A stretch of 64,000 bases of DNA, taken from NCBI RefSeq assembly GCF_027587375.1, contig NZ_JAMXIC010000007.1, positions 62,001 to 126,000 on the forward strand, given 5' to 3'. The DNA comes from Arthrobacter sp. B2a2-09. GTDB lineage: Bacteria; Actinomycetota; Actinomycetes; Actinomycetales; Micrococcaceae. The notes beneath the pieces were generated by a model. The model saw only the letters and a list, made by a program, of their open reading frames with translations. It did not search any database and was not told the origin of the DNA. Positions 51,182-60,182 of this stretch are shown in pieces. Each line of letters begins with the position of its first letter. Position 1 is the first letter of the stretch. The translations under genes and the position numbers were made by a program.

Positions 51182-52060
51182 ATGAGGGCCATATGGAAGG
51201 GTTCTATCGCGTTCGGGCTGGTCAACGTACCCGTCAAGCTCTACAGCGCCACCGAGGACCACGATGTCAGTCTCCACCAGGTCCACAACAAGGACGGAGG
51301 CCGCATCCGTTACCAGCGGAAGTGCGAAATCTGCGCCTCTGTTGTGGATTACGAGGATATCGACAAGGCCTACGAAGAGGAAGGCCGTACCGTCGTGCTG
51401 TCTGCGGCCGATTTGAAATCGCTGCCAGCGGAGAACAGCCGTGAAATCGAGGTAGTGGAGTTCGTTCCGGCCGAGCAGTTGGATCCCATCATGTACGAGC
51501 GGCCCTACTACCTCGAGCCGGATTCCAAGTCGCCCAAGGCCTACATGCTGCTTCTGCGCACCCTGCAGGACACCGAACGCGTGGCCATTGTGCAGTATGC
51601 CCTCCGGCAGAAGACCAGGCTGGGCGCATTGCGGGTACGCGGCGACGTGCTGATGCTGCAATCCTTGCTCTGGGACGACGAGGTCCGCGAAGCCAACTTC
51701 CCGTCTCTGGAAACCGACGTCAAGATCTCGGACAAGGAGCTGGAGATGTCCTCGGCCCTGGTGGACTCCATGGCGCGCGACTTCGAGCCCGAGCAATACA
51801 CCGACAACTACCAAGTTCAATTGCGCCAACTCATTGCTGCCAAACTCGAAAAGGGCGACTCCATCGACACCGAGGAAACGTTCGGTGTCGCAGCTAGCGA
51901 AGGGGAAGGCGGTGAGGTCATCGACCTCATGGAGGCCCTCAAACGGAGTCTTGAGAAGAAGCGCGGAAAGGCGTCCGCCGAATCGTTCACCGAAGAGTCC
52001 GACGACGCCGCCACCGGCAAAGCGGCCAGCAAGCCGAGGGTGAGGGTCAAGAAGGCCTGA
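51182..52060 (+). CDS. ku: Ku DNA-end-binding protein
   Basis: Homodimeric Ku that binds double-strand ends and recruits LigD, 292 aa. MRAIWKGSIAFGLVNVPVKLY is the family start, with YQRKCEIC and DIDKAYE following; an acidic-basic tail ending RVRVKKA is the usual variable C-terminus. No ribosome site is clear before the ATG, so it may be leaderless. Its 3' end overlaps a small convergent gene by 14 bp. Confidence 0.95.
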   Translation: MRAIWKGSIAFGLVNVPVKLYSATEDHDVSLHQVHNKDGGRIRYQRKCEICASVVDYEDIDKAYEEEGRTVVLSAADLKSLPAENSREIEVVEFVPAEQLDPIMYERPYYLEPDSKSPKAYMLLLRTLQDTERVAIVQYALRQKTRLGALRVRGDVLMLQSLLWDDEVREANFPSLETDVKISDKELEMSSALVDSMARDFEPEQYTDNYQVQLRQLIAAKLEKGDSIDTEETFGVAASEGEGGEVIDLMEALKRSLEKKRGKASAESFTEESDDAATGKAASKPRVRVKKA

Positions 52061-52199
52061 CGCGCCGGCCGATTTCCTTGCGGCCCTCCTTGGCGGCGGC
52101 ATTCGAGATTCTGGCGGCCTTTTCCTTCGAGGCGCCATCCTCCCGGAGGGTTTCGTAGAGTTCCGGATCCTTGAGGCTGGGATTCTTCTTGCTTGGCAT
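52047..52199 (-). CDS. DUF7218-like small protein
   Basis: A 50-aa basic protein beginning MPSKKNPSLKDPELYETLR, followed by a KEKAARISNAAA helix. This matches the start of a widespread small-protein family found near stress genes, sometimes joined to a Rho-N-like domain that is absent here. GGAGGA precedes the ATG by few bases, so it is very likely translated. It overlaps the end of ku. Confidence 0.82.
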   Translation of the reverse strand: MPSKKNPSLKDPELYETLREDGASKEKAARISNAAAKEGRKEIGRRVRPS

Positions 52200-52226
52200 T
52201 CGTTCCTCCTGCGGTCAAGATCCTGG

Positions 52227-52655
52227 CTAGGACGGAAGCTCCATCCGGAACCCGCAGCGGCACTGCAACACCTTTGTCGCCAGGTACACGTCGAGAAGGT
52301 CGACAGCGGGGTCCTCAGTGGACAGTGGCGCATACACGCTGTGGAATCCGGTTCCCGAAATCTTCATCGGTTCGCCGCAATGGATGTATTCGCCGCCGAA
52401 TTGCAGCACACCTGATACCGGGCCTCGCTGGTTCAGGATGCCCGCGACGTCCTGGAATGTCGCAGCATGGGCATAAAACGTATCGCAATCCAAGCAGGTG
52501 TAAGCGACGTCCACGAGCTCTGCCACCGGTGGTTTGAGGGGCTCGATGGAATCCAGGATCACGTGCTCGGCGGTGCCGCAATTGCCGCACCAGATTCGTT
52601 CCGCTCTGGGGTGAGGCGCACCGTCGGGAACAATCGGGTCAGAGATAGTCGGCAT
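52227..52655 (-). CDS. Zinc-ribbon-like conserved protein, paralogue 1
   Basis: A 142-aa cytoplasmic protein with cysteine pairs CGNCG near residue 23, CLDC near residue 54, HCGEP near residue 93 and CRCGF near the C-terminus, arranged for one or two zinc sites. AAGGAG precedes the ATG. The product of 61584-62015 shows the same cysteine plan and the segment YTC..C....YxHAAT, so the two are paralogues. Function unknown. Confidence 0.75.
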   Translation of the reverse strand: MPTISDPIVPDGAPHPRAERIWCGNCGTAEHVILDSIEPLKPPVAELVDVAYTCLDCDTFYAHAATFQDVAGILNQRGPVSGVLQFGGEYIHCGEPMKISGTGFHSVYAPLSTEDPAVDLLDVYLATKVLQCRCGFRMELPS

Positions 52656-52721
52656 CGACTTAACTCCTTGAACCGGGAAGTGCGGCTCCCGCGCGAGGCG
52701 GAAGCCGCACTTCGAGGGGAT

Positions 52722-52898
52722 TTAGTCCTTCTTGAAAGCGTCCTTGACCTTTTCGCCGGCCGATTTCAGGTCGCTCTTGCTTTGATCCATCTTGCCTTCG
52801 GCTTCGAGCTTCTCGTTACCCGTCAGCTTTCCAGCCGCTTCCTTGGATTTGCCTGCAAGCTTTTCTCCGGCATTTTGGATCTTGTCATCTGCACCCAT
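52722..52898 (-). CDS. CsbD-family stress protein
   Basis: A 58-aa hydrophilic protein: MGADDKIQNAGEKLAGKSKE, then KLTGNEKLEAEGKMDQ and KSAGEKVKDAF, the standard CsbD pattern. AAGGAG lies upstream. CsbD genes are general-stress induced; the molecular role is unknown. It is grouped with other small stress genes and Dps. Confidence 0.92.
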   Translation of the reverse strand: MGADDKIQNAGEKLAGKSKEAAGKLTGNEKLEAEGKMDQSKSDLKSAGEKVKDAFKKD

Positions 52899-52992
52899 GG
52901 GCGTACTCCTTTGCTGGTAATGGTTTTACTTCATTCCGCCGAGCGGTGGGGGGCCGGCCGATGGGGCCAAGCGTCCTTAGTGTCGTTGTCGG

Positions 52993-53163
52993 TCAAACGC
53001 CGTGTGACCTACGGCCGGAAACAAAGCTGAGGAGCCAGCCGATGGCCGCGACGATCAGGAGGACCACGCCGACCCAGAGGAGCCAGCTCACGGCCGACGA
53101 GAATCCGCCAACCAGGAGAAGGACGATTGCCACAACGCCTGCAATGATCAGAAGAGTGTTCAC
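52993..53163 (-). CDS. Small hydrophobic membrane protein
   Basis: A 56-aa peptide with two membrane helices, NTLLIIAGVVAIVLLLVGG and WLLWVGVVLLIVAAIGWLL, ending in a short basic tail. GTG start at 53163; AGGA is about ten nt upstream. Similar small hydrophobic proteins often accompany CsbD-type genes. Function unknown. Confidence 0.75.
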   Translation of the reverse strand: MNTLLIIAGVVAIVLLLVGGFSSAVSWLLWVGVVLLIVAAIGWLLSFVSGRRSHGV

Positions 53164-53362
53164 AGTGACACATTCCTTACTTCAGCGGGACCGCCGGCAA
53201 GCGCCCGGGTCCCTTGCGATGTATTCGGTTATCGGTTCACTTGCGAACCGTGGTTCCCCGCCAGGCCCCCAGGCCCCGTGCAAGGTCTTGCTGTAGCGAT
53301 ACCGCCCCATATTTTCGGGGTTTTCATCCGCTAGGGACCGGCACCGACTTCCTCCATGGTAC

Positions 53363-53406
53363 TACTAAGCACCCTTATCAAATCAAGTACTAAGTACGCT
53401 TACAAA
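53363..53406. promoter_or_regulatory. 25-bp direct repeats with TAAG-N4-CTTA cores
   Basis: Two 19-bp copies at 53363 and 53388 share 15 bases. Each holds the inverted core TAAGCACCCTTA or TAAGTACGCTTA. They lie in the 330-bp gap (53164-53493) between the small stress genes and dps, suggesting a regulator of one or both. The rest of the gap shows nothing clear. Confidence 0.5.
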
Positions 53407-53493
53407 GATTTTTGGGTTTCGTCGTAGGCTAAATGGAAGGTCGGGGGTCGGGTTCCGGCGCTCGCATCGGATGGTCGTCCAGGAGGAGAAATC

Positions 53494-53973
53494 GTGAAAG
53501 CATCGCAAACTCTGGCAGATAATCTTCAGCTGGTCCTGACGGACCTCATTGAACTCCAGCTCCAGGGAAAACAGGCCCACTGGAACATCGTTGGCGCCAA
53601 TTTCCGGGACCTGCACCTGCAGCTCGACGAACTCGTCGCAGCCGCCCGGGAGTTCGCTGACGAAACCGCCGAAAGGATGCGGGCGCTTCATGCCGTTCCG
53701 GATGGCCGGAGCAGCACCATCGCTGCCTCAACCAGGCTGGAGCAATTCCCCGCGGGATTGACCAAAACCAAGGACGCCGTGAAGCTGATCACCGACCGCC
53801 TGGAGCGGACGGTCCAGACCATGCGTGATGTCCACGACGAAGTAGACGAAGAAGACCCGACGACGGCGGACCTCCTCCACGCGTTCATCGCCCGTTTGGA
53901 GCAGCTCGCCTGGATGATCAGTGCCGAGATCATGTCAGCCGGTGCGTCCGTAGCAGACCCACAGGAGGCCTAG
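53494..53973 (+). CDS. dps: Dps-family DNA-protection ferritin
   Basis: A 159-aa four-helix protein that stores iron and shields DNA as a dodecamer. Ferroxidase ligands appear in QAHWNIVG and LHLQLDELVAAAREFADETAERM. It lacks a long lysine-rich tail, so DNA binding is not assured. GTG at 53494 has GGAGGAG upstream. It lies between the CsbD group and topoisomerase IB. Confidence 0.93.
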   Translation: MKASQTLADNLQLVLTDLIELQLQGKQAHWNIVGANFRDLHLQLDELVAAAREFADETAERMRALHAVPDGRSSTIAASTRLEQFPAGLTKTKDAVKLITDRLERTVQTMRDVHDEVDEEDPTTADLLHAFIARLEQLAWMISAEIMSAGASVADPQEA

Positions 53974-54007
53974 AAACCCGGGAACCCAGGGCAAACGGCG
54001 CTAGGGC

Positions 54008-54973
54008 ATGCCACGGCTCCGCCGCAGTAGGCCCGGCACTCCGGGCATTTCCCGCCGAAGGTCCGGCCGCGGATTCAGTTACCACCACCCGGACGGATCG
54101 CTTATCGCGGGTGGGGAGCGGAAACGCCTTGACGTGCTGGCGATTCCTCCTGCGTGGGCGGACGTCTGGATATGTCCGTTCGAGACCGGGCACATCCAGG
54201 CAATGGGAGTGGACGACGCCGGCCGGAGCCAATACATCTACCACCCGGAGTGGCGGGCTCGCCAAGATACTGATAAATTCGCCCGGGCCGCGCGGCTCGG
54301 GGCCCTCCTGCCGCAGGCGCGCCGTCTGGTCTCCCGGCATCTGCGGGAGTCACCTTCGGAGAAGACCAGAACCTTGGCCGCCGCCGTGCGGCTTATGGAT
54401 CTCGGGGCCCTGCGCGTTGGATCCGATGGATACACGCGCCGCAACGGCTCGTACGGCCTCACCACGCTGAGGTGTAAGCACGTGAAGGTCAACGGGGATA
54501 CGGTTTCCCTGCATTTCCCGGGGAAAAGCGGTCAAACGTGGGATTCCACCATCGAGGACCCTGTGCTGGCCCGATTCCTCGGACCCTTGGCAGGAAGGCC
54601 CGGCAAGGAACCCCTGCTGGTTTTCGAGGAGGATGACGGCCGGGTATCGCTGAATGCCACGATGGTCAACGAGTACCTTCGCCACATCACAGGCGGCGAC
54701 TACACGGCCAAGGACTTCCGCACCTGGAAAGGCACAGCAGCGGCTGGCATGGCGCTCGCAGGCAGATCCCTCGCAGGCAGAACCGAGGGATCGCCCCGCC
54801 AACGAGTCCTTGAGGCCATCAAGCAAACCGCCGAACTACTCGGCAACACGCCAACAGTGGCGAGGGCAGCCTACGTCGATCCGCGTGTCGTGGAGGGTTT
54901 CCTGGCCGGTGACCTCGAACAGCTCAAGGCAACCGAGTCGGATGTTGCGTCCTACTTGGCGTCCCTGCCCTGA
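54008..54973 (+). CDS. DNA topoisomerase IB (poxvirus type)
   Basis: Type IB topoisomerase, 321 aa, which relaxes supercoils through a 3'-phosphotyrosine bond. Catalytic elements are the Arg in LGALRVGSDGY, the Lys in KHVKVNGD, KDFRTWKGT with Arg, and the nucleophile Tyr in ARAAYVDPRV. The N-terminal bacterial domain contains AIPPAWADVWI. A single-copy accessory enzyme in many actinobacteria. It ends before a nested hairpin. Confidence 0.93.
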   Translation: MPRLRRSRPGTPGISRRRSGRGFSYHHPDGSLIAGGERKRLDVLAIPPAWADVWICPFETGHIQAMGVDDAGRSQYIYHPEWRARQDTDKFARAARLGALLPQARRLVSRHLRESPSEKTRTLAAAVRLMDLGALRVGSDGYTRRNGSYGLTTLRCKHVKVNGDTVSLHFPGKSGQTWDSTIEDPVLARFLGPLAGRPGKEPLLVFEEDDGRVSLNATMVNEYLRHITGGDYTAKDFRTWKGTAAAGMALAGRSLAGRTEGSPRQRVLEAIKQTAELLGNTPTVARAAYVDPRVVEGFLAGDLEQLKATESDVASYLASLP

Positions 54974-55010
54974 TCAAATTTGCCCTGAACAAATCTGCCC
55001 TGAAAAACAA

Positions 55011-55090
55011 GGAGCATGCTCCCCGTTGGCTACGAGGAGTGGACATAGTAGGAATATGTCCATCCTTGAGTACCAAGGGAGAGCATGCTC
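55011..55090. terminator. Nested inverted repeat between convergent genes
   Basis: Outer arms 55012-55024 and 55078-55090 pair at 12 of 13 positions and both contain GAGCATGCTC. An inner hairpin, GGACATA/TATGTCC (55041-55058), sits in the loop. It separates topoisomerase IB from the convergent ptsH and resembles the nested repeat at 12364-12419 in form. Confidence 0.6.
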
Positions 55091-55097
55091 AGTGGGG

Positions 55098-55376
55098 CTA
55101 CTCGGCGTCGTGGTCCGTTTCGAGGATCTTCACGAGGCGGTCCAGGGCTTCGTCGGCGCCGGCACCCTCGGCGCGCAGCACGACGACGTCGCCGAATGAA
55201 GCTCCGAGGCTCATAAGGGACAGGATGCTGGCTGCGTCCATGGCGTCGTCGGCAGGCTCGCCTTCGCGGGCGATGGTGACCTCAAGGTCGAGTTCGCCGG
55301 CGGCTTCGGCGAAGATGGCTGCCGGGCGGGCGTGCAGGCCGACGCGGCTGGCGATGGTGGCGGTACGTTCGGACAT
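55098..55376 (-). CDS. ptsH: PTS phosphocarrier HPr
   Basis: A 92-aa phosphocarrier passing phosphate from EI to the fructose EII. SRVGLHARPAA holds the active His near residue 15, and ASILSLMSLGA the region of the regulatory serine. It is the last gene of the fru-pts operon, 33 nt after ptsI. Confidence 0.95.
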   Translation of the reverse strand: MSERTATIASRVGLHARPAAIFAEAAGELDLEVTIAREGEPADDAMDAASILSLMSLGASFGDVVVLRAEGAGADEALDRLVKILETDHDAE

Positions 55377-55409
55377 TGTTGCTCCTTCGATTGTGGGCTT
55401 GGGGAAAGT

Positions 55410-57119
55410 CTAGAGACCCAGCTCGTCCAGGATAGGGAGCTGGGTGCGAACGGCTTGGCGCGCGGCGGATGCGCTCGGGGCGGCCAGCGCCGCCGTCGCG
55501 AGCTGTTGGGCTTGTGCCACGGTGACGGTTGCCAGGACAGCGGAAACGGCAGCCAGGGCGCGTGCACTCATGGAAAGCGTCGCGACGCCCAGTCCAACGA
55601 GTACGACGGCGAGGGCGGGGTCCGCGGCTGCCTCGCCGCACACTCCCACTGGGCGGGCGGTGCCGCCCGCGCTGGCGGCAGCAGCGCCGTCGGCGGTCAA
55701 CTTCACGAGCTGCAGCACGGCGGGCTGCCAGGGGTCATTGAGGGTGGCGAGCGGGCCTAGTTGGCGGTCCGCGGCCATGGCGTACTGGGTGAGGTCGTTG
55801 GTTCCGAGCGATGCGAAGTTGACTTCGCGCAGCACGGTTGCGGCGGTCAGGGCAGCCGACGGGACTTCAACCATGACGCCGGGGGTCTTCAAACCGGCGG
55901 CGGAGCAGAGGGCAGCGAAATGCGCGGCTTCCTCGGCCGTGGAGATCATGGGGGCCATGACCCACACTTCGGCCTGGTTGGCGGCCTCTGCCGCGGCGAT
56001 CGCCGCCAGTTGGCGTTCGAGGACACCGGGGGAGGTGAGGTCGGTGCGGTACCCACGGACGCCCAGCGCAGGGTTGGGCTCGTCCGCGTTGGTGAGGAAC
56101 GGCAGGGGCTTGTCCGCCCCGGCGTCGAGGGTTCGGACCACCACTTTCTTGCCGGGGAACGCAGCAAACACCGCGCTGTAGGCGGCGATCTGCTCCTCGA
56201 CGGTGGGTTCGTCGTCGCGATCCAGGAAACAGAATTCGGTACGCAGCAAACCAACGCCCTCGGCACCGGCATCGGCGGCCTTGACCGCGTCGGCACCCGT
56301 GCCGACGTTGGCGAGCAGCGGAACCCGGAACCCGTCGGCCATGACGTTGCTACCGCTGAAGGCGGCAACGGTAGACGCCTGGGTGGCCCAAGCTTTGGCC
56401 GCAAGGCGTAGTTCCTCGCCGGGGTCAACGGTGATGGTGCCGGCAGCACCGTCGAGGTAGACCTCGATGCCGTCTCCGATCCCGTCGACCCCCGGGGCGG
56501 CGACGATCGCGGGCAGGCCGAGCGCGCGGGCCAGGATGGCGGTGTGGGACTGCGGGCCGCCACTCGAGGTGATCAGGGCGATCACCTTGGCGGGGTCCAG
56601 GGTGGCGGTGTCTGCCGGGGCGAGGTCCTCGGCGGCCAGGATGAACGGAACGTCCGACGCCGGTATGCCCGGCGCGGGCAGCCCGCGCAGTTCAGAGACG
56701 ATGCGGGCGCGGACGTCCAGGACGTCGGCCACGCGCTCTGCCATGTAGCCGCCGAGGGCCTTCAACGAGTCGGCAACCGTGGCAGCTGCCTCCCAGATGG
56801 CCCGTTCAGCGGTACGCGCGCCGCCCGGGGCCTCGGGCGAGAGGAGCCTGATGGCCGATTTCACCAGCATGGGATCGGCGGCCATCAGGGCAGTTGCTTC
56901 CAGGACCTCTTTGCCTTCGCCGGACGCTGTGGCGGCTCGGGCACGGAGTTCCGCCTGCACGGCCTTGGCGGCATCTTTGATGCGCTGGCCCTGTGATTCG
57001 ACGGTAACGTCCGCAGGAATATTGACGTTTGAGCGAGGTTCCTGAACCGGCTTCGGCATCTGCCGCACCGGCCCCAGAACACGCCCGGGGGCAACGCCTA
57101 CACCTGAAAAGGTCTGCAT
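55410..57119 (-). CDS. ptsI: PTS enzyme I
   Basis: PEP-protein phosphotransferase, 569 aa. The phospho-His segment is SSGGPQSHTAILARALGLPA; the PEP-binding domain has LLRTEFCFLDRD, VVVRTLDAGADKPL and GVCGEAAADP with the catalytic cysteine. It lies between fruA and ptsH, showing that the general PTS proteins are made from the fructose operon here. Confidence 0.95.
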   Translation of the reverse strand: MQTFSGVGVAPGRVLGPVRQMPKPVQEPRSNVNIPADVTVESQGQRIKDAAKAVQAELRARAATASGEGKEVLEATALMAADPMLVKSAIRLLSPEAPGGARTAERAIWEAAATVADSLKALGGYMAERVADVLDVRARIVSELRGLPAPGIPASDVPFILAAEDLAPADTATLDPAKVIALITSSGGPQSHTAILARALGLPAIVAAPGVDGIGDGIEVYLDGAAGTITVDPGEELRLAAKAWATQASTVAAFSGSNVMADGFRVPLLANVGTGADAVKAADAGAEGVGLLRTEFCFLDRDDEPTVEEQIAAYSAVFAAFPGKKVVVRTLDAGADKPLPFLTNADEPNPALGVRGYRTDLTSPGVLERQLAAIAAAEAANQAEVWVMAPMISTAEEAAHFAALCSAAGLKTPGVMVEVPSAALTAATVLREVNFASLGTNDLTQYAMAADRQLGPLATLNDPWQPAVLQLVKLTADGAAAASAGGTARPVGVCGEAAADPALAVVLVGLGVATLSMSARALAAVSAVLATVTVAQAQQLATAALAAPSASAARQAVRTQLPILDELGL

Positions 57120-57153
57120 GGATTAGTCCTCTACTTGCTTGCTAACGGCTGGT

Positions 57154-59181
57154 TCAGGCTGCGACCGGTACAGGAACAGGCTCTGCCTCGACCGGCTTCC
57201 GGACTGCCCAGCGCTTCAGTGCGAGCAGGACCAGGGCGGTGACCACGGCCCCGATGACGATCGAAATGACGAACATCGCCAGGTTTCCGATGGCAAAGAA
57301 GACGAAGATGCCGCCGTGTGGGGCCTGCGAGGTCACGCCGGCCGCCATGCAGAGTGCGCCGGTCACGGCACCGCCCACCATGCTGGCGGGAATGACGCGG
57401 AACGGGTCGGCAGCTGCGAACGGGATGGCGCCTTCGGAGATGAACGAGGCACCCAGCAGCCAAGCGGCCTTACCGTTTTCGCGCTCGGCCAGGCTGAAGC
57501 CCTTCTTGTTCAAGGTGGTTGCGAGTGCCATGGCAAGCGGCGGAACCATGCCGGCTGCCATGACGGCCGCCATGATCTGCAGCGGAGCCGGGTTGGCCAG
57601 GCTACCCGCGCCCAGGCCGGCTACAGCGAAGGAGTAGGCAACCTTGTTGACGGGACCGCCCAGGTCGAAGCACATCATGAGCCCGAGGATGATGCCGAGA
57701 ACGACGGCGGAGACGCCGGTCATGCCGGTCAGCCACGTGTTGAGCCCGAGGGTGAGCAGCGCGATGGGGCGGCCGAGGAACAGGAACATGAGGCCGGAAG
57801 CGACTATCGAAGCCAAGAGCGGGATGATCACCACTGGCATGAGGCCGCGCAACCATCGGGGAACGCTGAAGGTGCCGATCCAGTGCGCCGTGAGACCGGC
57901 CAGCAGGCCGCCCACCAGACCGCCCAGGAAGCCTGCGCCCATGAAACCTGCAACGGCGCCGGCCACGAAACCGGGGGCAATACCGGGCCTGTCAGCGATG
58001 CCGAACGCGATGTAGCCAGCCAGGGCCGGGACGAGGAAGCCGAGGGACAGGCCGCCGATCTTGAAGGCAACGGCGCCCAAGTACAGGGCGAGGTTCCCGT
58101 TGGGAAGGTTGAACAGCGAGTTGTTGACCAGGATGTCATTCGCCTTTGTTCCCAGCGCGATGTCGTAGCCACCTAGCAGGAAGCCCAAAGCGATGAGCAG
58201 GCCGCCACCGGCGACGAACGGGATCATGTAGCTGACACCGGTCAGCAGGACCTTCTTGACCTTGGTTCCGAGGTGCTCGCTGGCCGCCTCAGATGCATGT
58301 TCGGCGTTTTCTTCGGCGCCGAAGTGCGGAACGCGGTGGGCGTGTGGGTCGGAGGCGGCCGCGATGGCTTCCTGCACCATCTTGGCCGGCTCGTCGATGC
58401 CGCGCTTCACAGGCGCGTTGATGACCGGCTTGCCGGCGAAGCGCTCCTTGCCGCGGACATCGACGTCGACGGCGAAGATCACGGCGTCTGCGGCGGCAAT
58501 GACCGACGGGTCCAACGCGGTGAATCCGCCCGAACCCTGGGTTTCAACCTGAAGGTCGACGCCCATTTCCTTGGCCGCAGCCACGAGGGAGTCGGCTGCC
58601 ATGTAGGTGTGGGCGATGCCGGTGGGGCAGGCGGTGACGGCGACGATGCGCTTCGGGGCCGTGGCTGAAGCGGCAGATGCCGAAGCCGGTGCCTCGGCGG
58701 CAACGGCGCCCGCGGCGTGTGCAGCCGGCTTGTCGGCCAGCGCGCCTTCAACCAAGTCAACGATGTCCTGCCCGGTGGCAGCCGCACGCAGGGCCGCCGT
58801 GAAGTCCTTCTTGATGAGGGAACGGGCCAGCTTGGAGAGTAACTTCAGGTGCTCCTGGTCCGCTCCTTCCGGGGCGGCAATGAAGAAGATGATGTCCGCG
58901 GGACCGTCCTTGGCACCGAAGTCCACCTTGTGCGAGAGCCGGGCCATCGCCAAGGTTGGCTCGGTCACCGCGGCGGAGCGGCAGTGCGGGATGGCGATGC
59001 CGCCGGGTACGCCCGTGGCAGTCTTCTGCTCGCGGGCGAAGGCGTCCGCGAAGAGCCCTTCAACCTCGGAGGCGCGCCCGGCTGCGGCAACTTTGCCCGC
59101 CAGGACGCGGATGACATCGGCGGGAGAATCGCCGAGGTTCTGGTCAAGGGAGACCAGTTGGGGGGTGATGAGCTGGGTCAC
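57154..59181 (-). CDS. fruA: PTS fructose-specific EIIABC
   Basis: Fructose permease-phosphotransferase with all three domains in one chain, 675 aa. EIIA is N-terminal with GIAIPHCRS (phospho-His). EIIB follows an Ala-rich linker, with VTACPTGIAHTYMAADSL (phospho-Cys). EIIC fills the C-terminal half with about nine helices. GTG at 59181, two nt after fruK, has AAGGA upstream; the longer frame to 59412 is out of context. It yields fructose-1-phosphate for FruK. Confidence 0.93.
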   Translation of the reverse strand: MTQLITPQLVSLDQNLGDSPADVIRVLAGKVAAAGRASEVEGLFADAFAREQKTATGVPGGIAIPHCRSAAVTEPTLAMARLSHKVDFGAKDGPADIIFFIAAPEGADQEHLKLLSKLARSLIKKDFTAALRAAATGQDIVDLVEGALADKPAAHAAGAVAAEAPASASAASATAPKRIVAVTACPTGIAHTYMAADSLVAAAKEMGVDLQVETQGSGGFTALDPSVIAAADAVIFAVDVDVRGKERFAGKPVINAPVKRGIDEPAKMVQEAIAAASDPHAHRVPHFGAEENAEHASEAASEHLGTKVKKVLLTGVSYMIPFVAGGGLLIALGFLLGGYDIALGTKANDILVNNSLFNLPNGNLALYLGAVAFKIGGLSLGFLVPALAGYIAFGIADRPGIAPGFVAGAVAGFMGAGFLGGLVGGLLAGLTAHWIGTFSVPRWLRGLMPVVIIPLLASIVASGLMFLFLGRPIALLTLGLNTWLTGMTGVSAVVLGIILGLMMCFDLGGPVNKVAYSFAVAGLGAGSLANPAPLQIMAAVMAAGMVPPLAMALATTLNKKGFSLAERENGKAAWLLGASFISEGAIPFAAADPFRVIPASMVGGAVTGALCMAAGVTSQAPHGGIFVFFAIGNLAMFVISIVIGAVVTALVLLALKRWAVRKPVEAEPVPVPVAA

Positions 59182-59183
59182 TG

Positions 59184-60182
59184 TTAGTCCTTCTGAAGGG
59201 CCGTGATGGTTACGGCGTCGGGAGTTGTTTGGTGGACCGCCGGGACAGTGGAGCCCGGCAGCGAAGCAGCGGCGGCACCGTGTGCCACAGCCTGACGGAG
59301 GCAGTCCTGCGAGGTTCCGCCGTTGGTGGCGGCCAGCAGATAGCCAGCAAGGGATGAATCGCCGGCACCAACTGTGCTGACGGCTTGGATCGGCGGATGC
59401 GTGGCGAACCACGCGCCGTCGGCGGTTACCAGGACGGCGCCTTTGGAACCGAGTGTTGCGAGTACTGCACCCACACCGCTGCCGACGACGGCGGCGGCGG
59501 CCCTGGCGGCAAGGCCGGGGTCCGCTTCCAGCTCGTCAGCCGTGTGGACGTCTGTGAGGCCGGCTGCGGCGGCCAGTTCGGCCAGTTCTTCCGCGTTGGG
59601 CTTCAAGAGATCGGGCTTGCTACTGATGTTGCCGCTGGAATCGCCACTGATGGCGGCAACCAGCGGAGCGCCCGAGGAGTCGATCGCGATAAGGGGAGCG
59701 TCGCCGTCGTTGTTCATGGAACGCAAGCGGCGAGCGACCGTGGCATAGAAGTCCGCCGGAACTCCTGGTGGGAGCGATCCGGCGAGTACCACCCAGCTCG
59801 CGCCACGGGAGCGGTCCAGCAGCAGCCCGATCAGGGCTTCCTGCTCGTCCAGGCTCAACTCCGGGCCGGGTTCGTTGATCTTTGTGGTGACGCCGTCCGG
59901 TTCGGTGAGCGTCACGTTGCTGCGCAGCGGCGCACTGATGGGAAGCGCTGCGTAGGGGACGCCGTCGTCGAGCAGCCCAGCGAGGACGGGATCGGAATCC
60001 CCGCCCGGCAGGACAGCAACGGTGTCCAGGCCCGAGGCGACCAGCGCCCGGGAGACATTGACGCCTTTGCCGCCGGAGTGCTGGTGGACAGCGACGGCGC
60101 GTTGCACCTCGCCGCGGGCCAAGGGGGCCGGGAGCTCCACGGTGCGGTCCAGGCTCGGGTTGGCGGTCAGGGTGACGATCAT
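59184..60182 (-). CDS. fruK: 1-phosphofructokinase
   Basis: PfkB-family kinase converting fructose-1-phosphate to fructose-1,6-bisphosphate, 332 aa. TANPSLDRTVEL starts the family fold, GGKGVNVSRAL follows, and VSTVGAGDSSLAGYL holds the catalytic Asp and anion hole. Its ATG overlaps the regulator stop by ATGA and its stop nearly touches fruA. Confidence 0.95.
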   Translation of the reverse strand: MIVTLTANPSLDRTVELPAPLARGEVQRAVAVHQHSGGKGVNVSRALVASGLDTVAVLPGGDSDPVLAGLLDDGVPYAALPISAPLRSNVTLTEPDGVTTKINEPGPELSLDEQEALIGLLLDRSRGASWVVLAGSLPPGVPADFYATVARRLRSMNNDGDAPLIAIDSSGAPLVAAISGDSSGNISSKPDLLKPNAEELAELAAAAGLTDVHTADELEADPGLAARAAAAVVGSGVGAVLATLGSKGAVLVTADGAWFATHPPIQAVSTVGAGDSSLAGYLLAATNGGTSQDCLRQAVAHGAAAASLPGSTVPAVHQTTPDAVTITALQKD

